Source: an uncultured Clostridia bacterium | Lineage (GTDB): Bacteria; Bacillota; Clostridia; Christensenellales; CAG-314 | Direction: 5' to 3' | Length of the DNA: 46,396 nt | NCBI GenBank assembly: GCA_947629985.1 | Contig: CANRFV010000012.1 | Location: 1 to 46,396 of the forward strand | Shown here: one piece after another, positions 30,692 to 40,067 of the stretch | Numbering within the stretch: position 1 is the first letter of the stretch | Layout of the letters: every line of letters starts with the position of its first letter | Position numbers and translations under genes: made by a program | Notes under the pieces: model-generated | Databases searched by the model: none | Seen by the model: the letters and a program-made list of their open reading frames with translations, nothing else | Told to the model about the DNA's origin: nothing

Positions 30692-33259
30692 TTATTTTGT
30701 GTTTCTGTTTCTCTTTCTAAATACTTTGATAACAATTACCACAAGCAAAGCGGCTACCAACGCCACGCTGGAAATAACCGACAGCAACAGCGTCCAATCT
30801 ATATCGTTGGGAGTGGTTTCGTCGGGAACTTCCGGTTCTTCGGGTTCTTCATCTTCTTCGGGAATGAGCGTTATTTCTTTCCATTCTTCCGCGGAAGGTT
30901 GAACAACGGTCAGCGCGTTCAAATCGCCGTCTTCGAGCAACTTGTCGAACGTCTTGTCGTAGTTTTCACTTTCGGTCCATTCAACCTTGTAGTATTTCGC
31001 TTCTTCCGAGCCTTCTTCGGCGTCCTCGTTTTCAACAAGCGAGTACGTTCCCAAAGTTTTCATATCAACGTTGTCGTAGTAAACCGTTCCTACGGGTTTT
31101 ACCGAGCCGTCGATAGTGCCGTTAAACAGCGCCAAGCGAACGGTGGTGCTTTCCGCGCCCGTTACGTAAACGATGTAGTAACGTACCCAACCGTTGTTTA
31201 CGGTGGCTTCGTTTTCGGGTACTTGTCCCAACAGTTCGCAATCTATCTTGGCGTCGGCGGGATATTTAGCGTCTACCTTACCAACAACCGCTTCGCTTCT
31301 GTCCTTGGAGTTGTCTATCAGATAGAAGTGGGGGTCAAGGTCGCCCGTCTTGGCCAATACGGAGAACACGTACACCGTTCTTGCGGAGAGCGAGATGTCT
31401 CCCGAAATGTAACCGAAACTTGTAGCGACGTTGTTTACAATACGCAAAATATTGTTTTGAGCGTCGTCTGTGGGAGCGAATTCGGCGCCTTGAAGCGTTC
31501 CGCTGCCTTCTATTGCGGTTGCAAGAGTGTTCAAACCGTCAATTGCGTCGTCGGGTTTGCCGTCTTTGTATATAGCGTTGCTGCCTGCAAATACGGGCGT
31601 CCAATTGCTGGGCTTGTTGCCTGTGTTGTTTACATCCGAAAAACTTCCGTTGGATACCGACGTGCTTGCCGAGTCGCCCAACAAGTTGAGTTTTTTGACG
31701 GTCGAGCCGGCACTGGCGTTGTTGTAGTCTTTGTACGAAATGGATTCGTACGCGGGGCTTGTAACGTACAGCGCGCCGTTGGGGATAAGTCCCTGTTCGG
31801 CATTTTCTTGGTAGTTATCTTTGTCGCCGAGTACAAACAGTATGCTTATTTCGGTTTGTACCGAGGACGGTTTGAGATAAATGTCGTATTTTACCCAGCC
31901 GCAGTTGTTGTCGTCTTCTATTTGCTGGCTTGTTACTACATTGGTAAAACTGTCCACGTCCTCGTATGTGCCGTCATCGTTTTGCTTTTGAATGTAGATG
32001 TTGGCTTTGGCAACTTTGTTTACTTGCGCAACTCTCACCCAAAAACTGATATGGTGGTGGTCTTTCAACGTTTCGCTGGAATGTACCGTAATGTTGTTGC
32101 TCAGTCTAAGCGCAAGGGGTTCGTTGCCTTCGCCGTTTTGCGACAGTTTGTAAATGGCAAAACCGGAAGGTTCGCCGCTGTCGGTGTGGAAGTCGTCTCT
32201 GTCGGTAAACGGAGATACGCTTGTGTCTTTAAGATACGCTTCGGAGTCGGCAAATGTTTCCACCGCGTCGGACTTGTCGCTTGCCAATGTAAGATAGGAC
32301 GAATCCGCGGTTATGTCTTCGTTTTCGATGATCTTGTACGAAGTGTCGCCTTCCGTTGCGTTGTCGGCGTAGTTACGATATACGTCGGCGTTTACCGTTT
32401 CCAACGTGATGTCGTCAACAAACAAAACGCCTTCGCCGTTGATGGGTTGATCGGAACCTTCGCCTACAAGGGGCAGACCTTCTTCGCCGCTGTAAACGTT
32501 GCCCAAACCTACGCTTACGCGAACGTACTTGGTGGACGCTTCACGGTTGAAGATGTAAAATACGTATTCTACCCAACCGCCGTCTTTGTTGGCGTCCGAC
32601 TTGCCGATTTCAAAGTTGTAGGCGTACCAATTTTCGCTCTTGGCGGAAACGGTGGACTTTTGGATCATTATTACCGCTTTGCTGCCTTCGGCAAGTTGCG
32701 CGGTATTTAACCATACCGATATTTTTACCGAACTTGCGGAAGATACCGACACGCTGTCGGACAAAATGCTGGCGGTGGTCGCCTGTTTGGAAGCGATCAT
32801 ATAAACGTTGCTTTCTTCTTCATCCGACGCATTGGGGTGCAATCCCGGATTGGTAATGGTGTGCCCGGGCAATTCTATCGCTATGTCGTCCGATACCGTT
32901 TGCCAATTGTCGGCATTGGTGTCTACAATACCCATAAGAGCGTTTTCGTTGGTGCTAAGCGTCGTAAAGTCGTGCGAAGAACCTTCCACGGCTTTGTACC
33001 CGTATCTTGTCCAATTTTGCGCCGTGCGCGGATAGGTAGTGCTTTCCGAATCGACGTACTTAAAGTCGCCGTTTCGTACGGGCAACGTCGACGAACCGGT
33101 CGAACCCGAATTGTTTTCGTCGGGCGTTTTGGATGCCGGTTTGATAATCAAGAACAACGATACAACAAGTATTACTACTGCCAGCGCAATTATCGCGGCG
33201 ATAATAATTGCTTTTCTCGTGTTTTCCGACAGTGCCGGAGTTTGTGTTTTTTTGCTCAT
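30692..33259 (-). CDS. Large membrane-anchored extracellular protein
   Basis: 855 aa. Short cytoplasmic N-terminus, a transmembrane/signal anchor (~15-40), a very acidic Thr/Ser/Asp-rich exterior with at least three jelly-roll-like beta regions (NGDFKYVDS, VSNGSFSDVNNTGNKPSNW and related 'x-N-G-F/S-D... P-x-N-W' starts, typical of carbohydrate-binding-like domains), a Pro/Glu spacer (EEDEEPEEPEVPDE) and a C-terminal transmembrane helix ending KVFRKRNRNTK. Probably a surface binding protein; ligand unknown. Only gene here on the minus strand between aroK and tauE. RBS is weak (AAGGG 13 nt upstream). Confidence 0.7.
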   Translation of the reverse strand: MSKKTQTPALSENTRKAIIIAAIIALAVVILVVSLFLIIKPASKTPDENNSGSTGSSTLPVRNGDFKYVDSESTTYPRTAQNWTRYGYKAVEGSSHDFTTLSTNENALMGIVDTNADNWQTVSDDIAIELPGHTITNPGLHPNASDEEESNVYMIASKQATTASILSDSVSVSSASSVKISVWLNTAQLAEGSKAVIMIQKSTVSAKSENWYAYNFEIGKSDANKDGGWVEYVFYIFNREASTKYVRVSVGLGNVYSGEEGLPLVGEGSDQPINGEGVLFVDDITLETVNADVYRNYADNATEGDTSYKIIENEDITADSSYLTLASDKSDAVETFADSEAYLKDTSVSPFTDRDDFHTDSGEPSGFAIYKLSQNGEGNEPLALRLSNNITVHSSETLKDHHHISFWVRVAQVNKVAKANIYIQKQNDDGTYEDVDSFTNVVTSQQIEDDNNCGWVKYDIYLKPSSVQTEISILFVLGDKDNYQENAEQGLIPNGALYVTSPAYESISYKDYNNASAGSTVKKLNLLGDSASTSVSNGSFSDVNNTGNKPSNWTPVFAGSNAIYKDGKPDDAIDGLNTLATAIEGSGTLQGAEFAPTDDAQNNILRIVNNVATSFGYISGDISLSARTVYVFSVLAKTGDLDPHFYLIDNSKDRSEAVVGKVDAKYPADAKIDCELLGQVPENEATVNNGWVRYYIVYVTGAESTTVRLALFNGTIDGSVKPVGTVYYDNVDMKTLGTYSLVENEDAEEGSEEAKYYKVEWTESENYDKTFDKLLEDGDLNALTVVQPSAEEWKEITLIPEEDEEPEEPEVPDETTPNDIDWTLLLSVISSVALVAALLVVIVIKVFRKRNRNTK

Positions 33260-33381
33260 AACTTTTTCAATACCCTTTTCTTGAAGTCAGTATGCCAAGC
33301 GCATACTAATAGTTATTTTAATACAAACTAAAATAAAATGCAATCAAAATAAGGTAATCATTTTGAAATAGGTACGGAAAA

Positions 33382-33747
33382 ATGTATTTGTCGGCAAAAA
33401 ACAAATGGCTCATCGTAATATTATCTGCGGCGGCGGGCTTTGTAAACGGTTTTTTGGGCGGCGGTGGCGGCATAGTTATCGTTTCGGTATTGCTTGCCGT
33501 AATGCGTCTCGATCAAAAAAAGGCGCAGGCAACGGCACTGCTTGTAATTTTGCCGCTTACGGCGGTAAGCGCGGCTGTTTACCTTATCAATGGCAACGTC
33601 GATTGGGTGCCCACGCTGTGGGCTTCGCTCGGCGTAACCGCGGGCGGCGCACTGGGCGCGCTGTTGCTGTCCAAACTTAAAAGCAACGTTGCAAAACTGA
33701 TATTTGCCGTCGTGTTGATAGCGGGCGGCATAAAAATGTTTTTTTGA
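33382..33747 (+). CDS. TauE/SafE-family permease, first half
   Basis: 121 aa, four transmembrane segments. GFLGGGGGIVIVSVLL matches the family's N-terminal glycine-rich motif. TauE/SafE exporters (~250 aa) consist of two such halves; here each half is its own gene. Substrates in the family are sulfur-containing anions; this one is unknown. Confidence 0.82.
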   Translation: MYLSAKNKWLIVILSAAAGFVNGFLGGGGGIVIVSVLLAVMRLDQKKAQATALLVILPLTAVSAAVYLINGNVDWVPTLWASLGVTAGGALGALLLSKLKSNVAKLIFAVVLIAGGIKMFF

Positions 33748-33762
33748 CAAGGAGACGCAAAT

Positions 33763-34203
33763 TTGTCGGTATTTTTGTTGATATTGTTCGGCTTTTTGGC
33801 AGGTATACTCGGCGGAATGGGTATGGGCGGCGGCACGCTGTTGGTGCCGTTGCTGTCCTTTTTGGATCTTCCGCAAAAGACGATACAGGCAATAAATCTG
33901 ATAAGTTTCTTGCCGATGTGCGCGGTTGCGCTTATTTTTCACGCAAAAAACAAACTTATCTGCACGCGGCATATCGGTTGGCTGGTAGTGCCCGCAATAG
34001 TAATGGCTGTAACGGGCGCTTTGTGCGCGGACGGCGCCGACAACAAGATATTGCGCGTGTGCTTTGCCCTGTTTTTGATAGGCGTGGGCGTTTGGCAACT
34101 TGCTGTGGCTGTCAAAGCCTGCGTCGCTTCGCGCAGAAACAAACGTTTGCCAGTTCTCGCAGACGAACAATCAGACGCCCGCGACATCACGCGCACAAAA
34201 TAG
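33763..34203 (+). CDS. TauE/SafE-family permease, second half
   Basis: 146 aa starting at TTG with RBS AAGGAG. The motif GILGGMGMGGGTLLVPLLSF repeats the glycine-rich signature. About four transmembrane segments and a charged cytoplasmic tail. Begins 15 nt after the first half; the two probably form a heterodimer. Confidence 0.82.
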   Translation: MSVFLLILFGFLAGILGGMGMGGGTLLVPLLSFLDLPQKTIQAINLISFLPMCAVALIFHAKNKLICTRHIGWLVVPAIVMAVTGALCADGADNKILRVCFALFLIGVGVWQLAVAVKACVASRRNKRLPVLADEQSDARDITRTK

Positions 34204-34318
34204 CGGCATTGTGCGCGTCAAAAACTTTGTAATACCCCGTAATTCGGCTTGCTTAACGCGCAAGCCTTTTGCATTTGCGGGCGTTTTGCGCAGATACTTG
34301 CTTTTGCGCCGCAAACTC

Positions 34319-34347
34319 TTGCAAAATTTCAGCAAATTTGGTAAAGT
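34319..34347 (+). promoter_or_regulatory. Promoter of the exonuclease-hexokinase pair
   Basis: TTGCAA, 17-nt spacer, TAAAGT; predicted leader ~10 nt. Confidence 0.55.
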
Positions 34348-34363
34348 ATTAGCGGTAGAATTT

Positions 34364-35308
34364 ATGAAGTATCTGGCTTTCGACATCGAAGCGGCAAACG
34401 GTTACCAACTGTCGAGTATTTGCAGTATAGGAATAGTAATTGCCGACGAATCTTTCAATATTATCAGCAGCCGAAATATTTGGATCAATCCCAAAACCAA
34501 GTACAATCTAAACGGCACGCGCGAAAACGTCGGCATAAATTTGCAATTGGACAAGAATCTCATCGAATCTTCGCCCGATTTTTCGCATATATACGGCAGC
34601 GTAAAAAAGTTGCTTACCGACAAGCGATACACAGTAATAGGGCACGCGGTGGATTCGGACGTGCGTATGCTCAACGCCGCTTGCGCGCGCTATCGTCTGC
34701 CGTCCATAAATTTCGAATTCGTCTGCACGCAGTTGCTTTACAAAATGTACAAGGGCGACAAGGAAGTAAAGGCGCTGAACAAAATTGCCGACGATATAGG
34801 CGTAACGTTTGTTCAGCACAATTCCGAGCAGGACGCCTACGCGTCTATGCTTACGCTCAGATATCTGGTGCAAAACAGCGGATTGTCGGTAGAACAATTG
34901 CTCGACAAGTACAAAATACGCAAGGGCAGCAACAATAATTTCGAGTTGACGCGTCCCGTGTCGCTGTCGGGGCAGGTATCCAAGCGCAAAGTTACGCAAG
35001 TCGCCTTGGAAAAAATCCGCGAATATGCCGCTTCCGTGCGCAAAACGTCCGACGAGTACGTAGGTAAGGTGTTTTGTTTGGCGCGGTCGCTGGAACTGTC
35101 CGACGGCGAACTGCTGTACCGAACGGTGGAAAGCATCGTTTCGCGCGGCGGCAGATACGTTACCAAGTTGTTTAAGTGTAACGTCTACGTGTGCAATACG
35201 TCTGCGTCTGAACAGGACATTATGCGCGAAAAGCGCGTTGACGAACTGTGCGCGCAGGGCGTGATGCTAAAAGTACAAATAGATCAGGTAATACGGGGAG
35301 AATTATGA
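34364..35308 (+). CDS. DEDDh 3'-5' exonuclease (DnaQ-like)
   Basis: 314 aa from MKYLAFDIEAANG; longer upstream reading lacks support. Catalytic acids: Asp7/Glu9 (FDIEAANG), the Asp in GHAVDSDVRML (~96-106) and His/Asp in VQHNSEQDAYAS (~146-157). The domain covers ~1-175. Residues ~185-314 form a second unrecognised domain, partly basic (SKRKVTQVALEKIREY) and resembling a BRCT-like alpha/beta tail (GKVFCLARSLELSDGELLYR). Role in DNA repair or RNA trimming is inferred. Stop and next ATG overlap (ATGA). Confidence 0.82.
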   Translation: MKYLAFDIEAANGYQLSSICSIGIVIADESFNIISSRNIWINPKTKYNLNGTRENVGINLQLDKNLIESSPDFSHIYGSVKKLLTDKRYTVIGHAVDSDVRMLNAACARYRLPSINFEFVCTQLLYKMYKGDKEVKALNKIADDIGVTFVQHNSEQDAYASMLTLRYLVQNSGLSVEQLLDKYKIRKGSNNNFELTRPVSLSGQVSKRKVTQVALEKIREYAASVRKTSDEYVGKVFCLARSLELSDGELLYRTVESIVSRGGRYVTKLFKCNVYVCNTSASEQDIMREKRVDELCAQGVMLKVQIDQVIRGEL

Positions 35309-36555
35309 CAGCCGAAACATTTTTGAAAGGGTACAAACAAAGTCCCGACGACATCGATACGGACGAAAGCATAAAGACATTTCACGACAAAATGGCGCGC
35401 GGACTGCAAGGTAACGGCGGTATGCCGATGATCCCGACGTACATAATGAACGCCGACCGCAGCAAGATCGTCAGCGGGCGCAAGCGCATCATTATCGACG
35501 CCGGCGGCACCAATTTCCGCAGCGCAACGGGCTATTTCGACGCGGACGGCAACGCCGTAATAGAAAATTTGCAAAAGACGGTAATGCCCGCGTCCGATTG
35601 CGTGCTTACCAAGCAGCAATTTTACGAGCGTATCGCGCGCAATATCGAGCGTCTTTTGCCGTTGGCGGACGATATAGGTTTTTGCTTTTCGTATCAGGTG
35701 AATATGCGCCCCGATATCGACGGCACGGTGGTAATGTTCAGCAAGGAAGTGCGCGCGCCCGAAGTTATCGGTACCGAAGTGGGGGCCGAAACGTTGGCCG
35801 CATGTCGCGCCATCGACGGCAAAAGCGGACGTAAAATAGCCGTTTTGAACGACACCGTAGCAACGTTGTTAGGCGGCATGGCGTGTTCCAAGCAACAATA
35901 TTCCGCGTATCTTGGATATATTTACGGAACGGGCACCAACGTCTGTTACATAGAGGACACGGCAAATATTGCCAAAGTGCAAGGGCTGCCCGCAGGCAAA
36001 ATGTTGATAAATACCGAGTGCGGCAACTTTGACGGCTTTGTGCGCGGCAAGTTCGATCGCGCCGTAAGCGACCGTACCGCCGTTCCGGACAAGCAATTGT
36101 TTGAAAAAGCCACCGGCGGCAAATATCTTGCGGAAATAATAGCCGAAGCGCTGCGTACTGCATTGGACGACGGCGTGTTTGGCGGCGACGTGCATTTGCA
36201 ACCTTTTGCGCTCAAAAATGTGTCGGAATTTGTAACTGGGGGCGGATTTCCCTGTACTTTCGAGTGTGAAAGCGACCGTCTTTTTGCAATGGACGTGTGC
36301 AATTTGCTGGTAGAACGCGCTGCTAAAATGGGCGCGATAGTCAACGCGGCGTTGGCAATCGCTTCGTGCCGCGACAAGTCTTTGCCCGTGGCGATTGTTG
36401 CGGAAGGAACGACCTTCAACAAACTTGCGGGTTACCGCGGCGCCTTTGAAAAATATCTTACGCAAATACTCGGCGATTACGGCATTACCTATGCTATCGT
36501 TCAGGGCGAAGATCTCAATCTTGTGGGCACGCTTATGGCAACGACGGTTTTGTAA
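35305..36555 (+). CDS. Hexokinase-family sugar kinase
   Basis: 416 aa. Actin-like ATPase kinase with phosphate-1 loop IIIDAGGTNFRSA (~65-77), the catalytic LNDTVATLLGG (~186-196), GTGTNVCYIE (~210-219) and NTECGNFDGF. This is the eukaryotic-type hexokinase family rather than the bacterial ROK/GlkA type; bacterial members are found in Bacteroidetes and some Clostridia. Phosphorylates glucose or related hexoses. Translationally coupled to the exonuclease. Confidence 0.88.
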   Translation: MTAETFLKGYKQSPDDIDTDESIKTFHDKMARGLQGNGGMPMIPTYIMNADRSKIVSGRKRIIIDAGGTNFRSATGYFDADGNAVIENLQKTVMPASDCVLTKQQFYERIARNIERLLPLADDIGFCFSYQVNMRPDIDGTVVMFSKEVRAPEVIGTEVGAETLAACRAIDGKSGRKIAVLNDTVATLLGGMACSKQQYSAYLGYIYGTGTNVCYIEDTANIAKVQGLPAGKMLINTECGNFDGFVRGKFDRAVSDRTAVPDKQLFEKATGGKYLAEIIAEALRTALDDGVFGGDVHLQPFALKNVSEFVTGGGFPCTFECESDRLFAMDVCNLLVERAAKMGAIVNAALAIASCRDKSLPVAIVAEGTTFNKLAGYRGAFEKYLTQILGDYGITYAIVQGEDLNLVGTLMATTVL

Positions 36556-36578
36556 CCGACGCGTTTGTCGCGTTTTGT

Positions 36579-36607
36579 TTGACAAAATCGTCTTGCGCTA
36601 TTATAAT
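36579..36607 (+). promoter_or_regulatory. Promoter of rnpB
   Basis: TTGACA, 17-nt spacer, TATAAT: full consensus. Confidence 0.88.
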
Positions 36608-36613
36608 AACAGT

Positions 36614-36946
36614 TGTGAGAGACAGTCGGACGGTTGCGTGGGGCAACTCACGAGGAAAGTCCGAGCACCGCAGAGCAAGAGTGCAGGCTAACGGCCTGTG
36701 AAGGCGACTTTAAGGAAAGTGCAACAGAAATATACCGCAACGGCAACGTTGTAAGGGTGGAAATGCAGGGTAAGAGCCTACAAACGTTTTGGCGACAACG
36801 CGTTACTGTAAACCCCACTCGGTGCAAGAAATGAGACAAAATGCCTGCTCGGCATCTCGACATATTCGCTTGATACTGTCGGTAACGACAGCAGTAGACA
36901 GATAACCGTCTATTACAGAACTCGGCTTACAGACTGAACTCTTACA
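36614..36946 (+). ncRNA. rnpB: RNase P RNA (class A)
   Basis: About 333 nt. The universal core GAGGAAAGTCCGAGCACC is at ~36650-36668, the 3' core GAAATGAGACAAAAT and CAGAACTCGGCTTACAG follow. P1 pairs the 5' GAGAG-ACAGTC with 3' GACTG-AACTCTT. Catalyses 5' maturation of tRNA precursors. Ends are set by P1 and the promoter and may shift by a few bases. Confidence 0.95.
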
Positions 36947-36952
36947 AAATGC

Positions 36953-36990
36953 GAGAACTTACGGTAAACATTCCGCAAGTTCTCTTTTTT
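36953..36990 (+). terminator. Terminator of rnpB
   Basis: GAGAACTTaCGG/CCGcAAGTTCTC followed by TTTTTT. Confidence 0.88.
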
Positions 36991-37350
36991 ATTCGGAGTA
37001 ATGGTGTTGTAAGCAACAAACAGCCGCCGTATTTTAAGGCGGATGTTGTTTGCGTTGTCGGTAAATAAGGTTTTTGCGCCGTTTTCAATATATACGACGC
37101 CGAGCAAAACGCCTTGCGGCGCTATCGGCAAGGCTATTTTTCGCTTTTGGCAATTAAATTTACTTAAAAATAGGGGGTTGTTTCGTTTTTTGCGACGGAG
37201 TTTGTCGGCAAAACGCTTTGTGCGCGGTATGTCTGTAGGTAGTACAGTTGCGCGCATATCGCTGCGCGCATATTTGTTTGCGGCGGGCTTACGTCGGCAA
37301 GTTTTGCGCGCGTTTGCCCGTACAAACGCGCGCGCAATTGCGTACGGCAG
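36991..37350. other. Non-coding gap
   Basis: 360 bp between rnpB and the converging small gene. Open frames exist but none has an RBS or recognisable protein features. I see nothing further. Confidence 0.5.
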
Positions 37351-37479
37351 TTACAGCGGCAGTCCGCCCGGATTGTACAGCGACAGGTCGAAGGGCACGT
37401 ACTGTCCGGGAATAAAGGGCTGTTCGTCGAAATTTTTTACGTCCGACAGTTGTTCCGCCCACAAGTCTCGGTTTTTCAT
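37351..37479 (-). CDS. 42-aa protein following the ferritin-like gene
   Basis: MKNRDLWAEQLSDVKNFDEQ then PFIPGQYVPFDLSLYNPGGLPL. ATG overlaps the upstream stop by one base (TAATG), a coupling arrangement; GGTGGGAAG upstream serves as RBS. The PGQYVP string is reminiscent of small spore-coat (CotJA-like) proteins, but the match is too short to assign. Confidence 0.5.
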   Translation of the reverse strand: MKNRDLWAEQLSDVKNFDEQPFIPGQYVPFDLSLYNPGGLPL

Positions 37480-38720
37480 TATCTTCCCACCGATGTGTTG
37501 TCGTGCCGCCTGTCGCGCAGTTCTTCTATGGGGTGTTCGGCGGTTTGATAGCGGTAATCTTCGCGATTGTCGGCAATATATTTGCTTATTATATTGTGGC
37601 TGGGCACTTCGCTGTCCTTTACGTTTACTTGCTGTTGGTAATCGAAAAATTTGGCGTCGGAATTGAGTTCGGACGCTTCGATGTAGTCCTCGCCCTTGGC
37701 TGTAAGCGTAACCGTGCCCTGCAACACGCTGCGCACGTATTCGATGTTGGAGCAGAAGTGCAGCAATTCGGGAAAATCTCCCTTTGCAATTACCTGTTGC
37801 CACACTTTGCCGTCGTATTTTTGCAACAGTTCGACTGCCTTGTGCAGGTGCGCCAATTCGTCGTTGAAGTGCTGTTCCCAGATATTTTTGATATATGCGT
37901 CGGTCTCGTCGTTCATCAACGAGTAGTACAAGTAGCACTCGGTGTACTCGTTCATCAGCAGATCTTCGCACCAAGTGCAGGTGGTGTCTTTAAGTCCGCC
38001 GTACAGCGTTACGTGCTGTTCCTCTATCATGCCTATTTCGGTGTACAGTTGCCTGCCCAATTTGTTTTGGTAAAACGCCGCTTGATTCATATAGTAATTC
38101 ATCGTTTGCTGTTCGGCGGCGGTAAGGATATTTACGTCCAATTTGGTAAGGTTGTTTGCTTGTTTGAAATTGATATAACGCTTTACGTCGTCGGTGGGGT
38201 ATCTGTGTTCGGAAATGGTGGGGCGCCCGGGCATAAGTTCGGTGTAGCCGCCTACCATTTTTTCCGCAATTACGCCCTTGTCCATTTCCAACAGGTCGGC
38301 GTAGCGGTACAGGTGGTCGAAGTCCTCCAACAGGGCAAAGTTCATTGCCTGTTTTACGTATTTGTTGGATTCGCGTCGGGCAAATATGGCGGTAAGATCC
38401 ACCGCAAGTTGTTCGTAACCGATGGTGTGTTCCAGTATGCCTTCGCCGATCGGTTTAAGCGCGGCAATGCGCTTTTGCTGTTGTTGTTCTTTGCGCCTTA
38501 TGGTCGCCAATTCGCGGCGCATTTCGTTGTCGGTAGCGTGCCTATGAAATTGATGCGAACACCAAACCGATTCGTACTCGGCGCCGTTGGCAAGAATAAC
38601 GCGCACGCGCGTGTAGGGGTCCACGTCGAATTTGTTGTACGGCTTGGGCGCCAATTCTTTCCAATTGTAGTAGTCGTCAACTGTCTTGACGGGTTTTTCG
38701 TTGAACGGGTTAAAACTCAT
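37479..38720 (-). CDS. Ferritin-like di-iron/manganese domain protein
   Basis: 413 aa. A helical core at ~200-310 carries EEQH (~232) and ELAHLHKA (~288) with a further Glu pair in ECYLYYS, consistent with a carboxylate/His-bridged dimetal site of the ferritin-like superfamily. The N-terminal ~80 residues (RVRVILANGAEYESVW, HQFHRH) form a separate beta-type part. Homologous proteins are usually annotated only as ferritin-like domain proteins. Metal and substrate are unknown. RBS AAAGGAG lies before the ATG. Confidence 0.6.
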   Translation of the reverse strand: MSFNPFNEKPVKTVDDYYNWKELAPKPYNKFDVDPYTRVRVILANGAEYESVWCSHQFHRHATDNEMRRELATIRRKEQQQQKRIAALKPIGEGILEHTIGYEQLAVDLTAIFARRESNKYVKQAMNFALLEDFDHLYRYADLLEMDKGVIAEKMVGGYTELMPGRPTISEHRYPTDDVKRYINFKQANNLTKLDVNILTAAEQQTMNYYMNQAAFYQNKLGRQLYTEIGMIEEQHVTLYGGLKDTTCTWCEDLLMNEYTECYLYYSLMNDETDAYIKNIWEQHFNDELAHLHKAVELLQKYDGKVWQQVIAKGDFPELLHFCSNIEYVRSVLQGTVTLTAKGEDYIEASELNSDAKFFDYQQQVNVKDSEVPSHNIISKYIADNREDYRYQTAEHPIEELRDRRHDNTSVGR

Positions 38721-38826
38721 TTTTTCGCTCCTTTATTCGTTTGATTCGAGTGTTGCCAATTTGCGGCGTTTTATACCGCGGCAAACGTTTGTCGGCGCGG
38801 CGCAGGGGTATTTCGGCATGCGATAT

Positions 38827-38897
38827 ACTATTTGTGAAATAGTTGCGCGCGGCAAACTATTTGTGAAATAGTGCCGCGATACTATTTGTAAAATAAT
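38827..38897. repeat. Three palindromic 17-bp repeats
   Basis: ACTATTT-gtg-AAATAGT at 38827-38843 and 38856-38872, and a diverged copy ACTATTTGTAAAATAAT at 38881-38897, spaced 25-29 bp and separated by GC-rich bits. Confidence 0.75.
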
Positions 38898-38899
38898 AT

Positions 38900-38940
38900 C
38901 GTCAAAAATAAAATTTTGCGGCAAAATTTTATTTTTGACG
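38900..38940. repeat. 41-bp AT-rich palindrome
   Basis: 20-bp perfect arms (CGTCAAAAATAAAATTTTGC) around a single G. Could melt or extrude as a cruciform; lacks the GC-rich stem of a normal terminator. Confidence 0.75.
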
Positions 38941-39017
38941 TGTGATTTTTGCAATTTCGGTCTCATACAATAGTTGTGTAAATGGGACGAGCCGTTTAAC
39001 GCGCCGTGTGAAACAGT

Positions 39018-39061
39018 TTGTCCACAAGTGTGTGCATAAATGTGGATAACTCTGTGGATAA
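39018..39061 (+). promoter_or_regulatory. DnaA-box cluster
   Basis: Two perfect DnaA boxes (TGTGGATAA, complement TTATCCACA) at 39041-39049 and 39053-39061, plus TTGTCCACA (one mismatch, opposite orientation) at 39018-39026 and near-boxes TGTGCATAA at 39031-39039 and GTGCATAA at 39063. They lie next to the AT-rich palindromes at 38827-38940. Confidence 0.65.
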
Positions 39062-39160
39062 GTGCATAACTCGCGTGATTTTCGTGCAAATCGGTGCGAA
39101 TTTTGCTGTTTTTTAACGAATTTGCACAATTTACGCAGTACAATTTAGTCGGGAGTAGCA

Positions 39161-39853
39161 ATGTTTGTAGTTTGCAATGCAAAAAAAATTACCGCCGTGC
39201 TTATCGTTTTGATAGTGTTGCAGTTGGCGCTTACGCTGTATCTGTGCGCCACGCGTTTGCCGTCCGCCGACACGTCGCTGATCGACTTTACGGTGGTAAT
39301 AGACGCTGGGCACGGAGGCATAGACGGCGGCGTGGTGGGAAGCGACGGCGTAAAGGAATCCGCGCTCAATTTGCAATACGCCAAGCAGTTGGGCGAGATA
39401 TTTCAACTTGGCGGTTTTAATGTGGTTTACACTCGCAAAACCGACGGCGGATTGTACGGCTTGGCTACCAAAGGGTTTAAGTTGCGCGATATGCAGGCGC
39501 GCAAACAAATAATAGAAAACGCCCGTCCCAACATAGTAATAAGCGTACATATGAACAAGTTTGCGCAGTCGTCCCGCACGGGTCCGCAGGTATTTTACCA
39601 ATCGGGGCGGCAGGACGGCAAATTGCTTGCCGACAACCTGCAACAGGTGTTTAACGACTTTACGGGCAACTCGCACCAAGCGATAGGCGGCGATTTTTAT
39701 GTCTGCCGCGAAATTTCCTGCCCGTCGGTAATAGTGGAATGCGGTTTTTTGAGCAATCCGCAGGAGTGCGCGCTGTTGCAAACGCCCGAATACCGCAAAC
39801 AGATCTGCAATTACATTTACAACGGCGTAATGTTGTATCTGTATTCCACCTGA
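39161..39853 (+). CDS. cwlD: N-acetylmuramoyl-L-alanine amidase (CwlD-like)
   Basis: 230 aa. N-terminal membrane anchor (~8-30), then an Amidase_3 domain: VIDAGHGGIDGG (zinc His ~50), KESALNL (zinc Glu ~65), SVHMN (zinc His) and VECGFLSNPQE (catalytic Glu). Cleaves the bond between muramic acid and the peptide stem outside the membrane. A single anchored domain of this size matches CwlD, which acts in spore cortex muramic-lactam formation; with sigK nearby this is plausible. RBS GGGAG. Confidence 0.88.
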   Translation: MFVVCNAKKITAVLIVLIVLQLALTLYLCATRLPSADTSLIDFTVVIDAGHGGIDGGVVGSDGVKESALNLQYAKQLGEIFQLGGFNVVYTRKTDGGLYGLATKGFKLRDMQARKQIIENARPNIVISVHMNKFAQSSRTGPQVFYQSGRQDGKLLADNLQQVFNDFTGNSHQAIGGDFYVCREISCPSVIVECGFLSNPQECALLQTPEYRKQICNYIYNGVMLYLYST

Positions 39854-40067
39854 ACGCGCTAATATGCGTTGCTTATCGTTGGGCGCGGTAGTCGAACCCG
39901 ATACCGCTTGCCGTATCGTTTGCGTAATCGCGTAAGCGGCGGCACAAGCGTTCAGGCTCTTTGCGTTTGCCTGAATTTTTTGTTCGTTTGTCCGCACCGT
40001 TTGCCCAAACGCCCACGTGTTTTGTCGGCGGCGCAATCGGTACAAGCGCAATTTTGCAATGTTTGTC

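Noticed and set aside
37043-37666. 207-aa plus-strand ORF
   Set aside because: Overlaps two better-supported minus-strand genes, no RBS and no domain.
38827-38897. Short CRISPR-like array from the three palindromic repeats
   Set aside because: Repeats are only 17 bp, spacers 8-12 bp and partly related to each other; this does not fit CRISPR.
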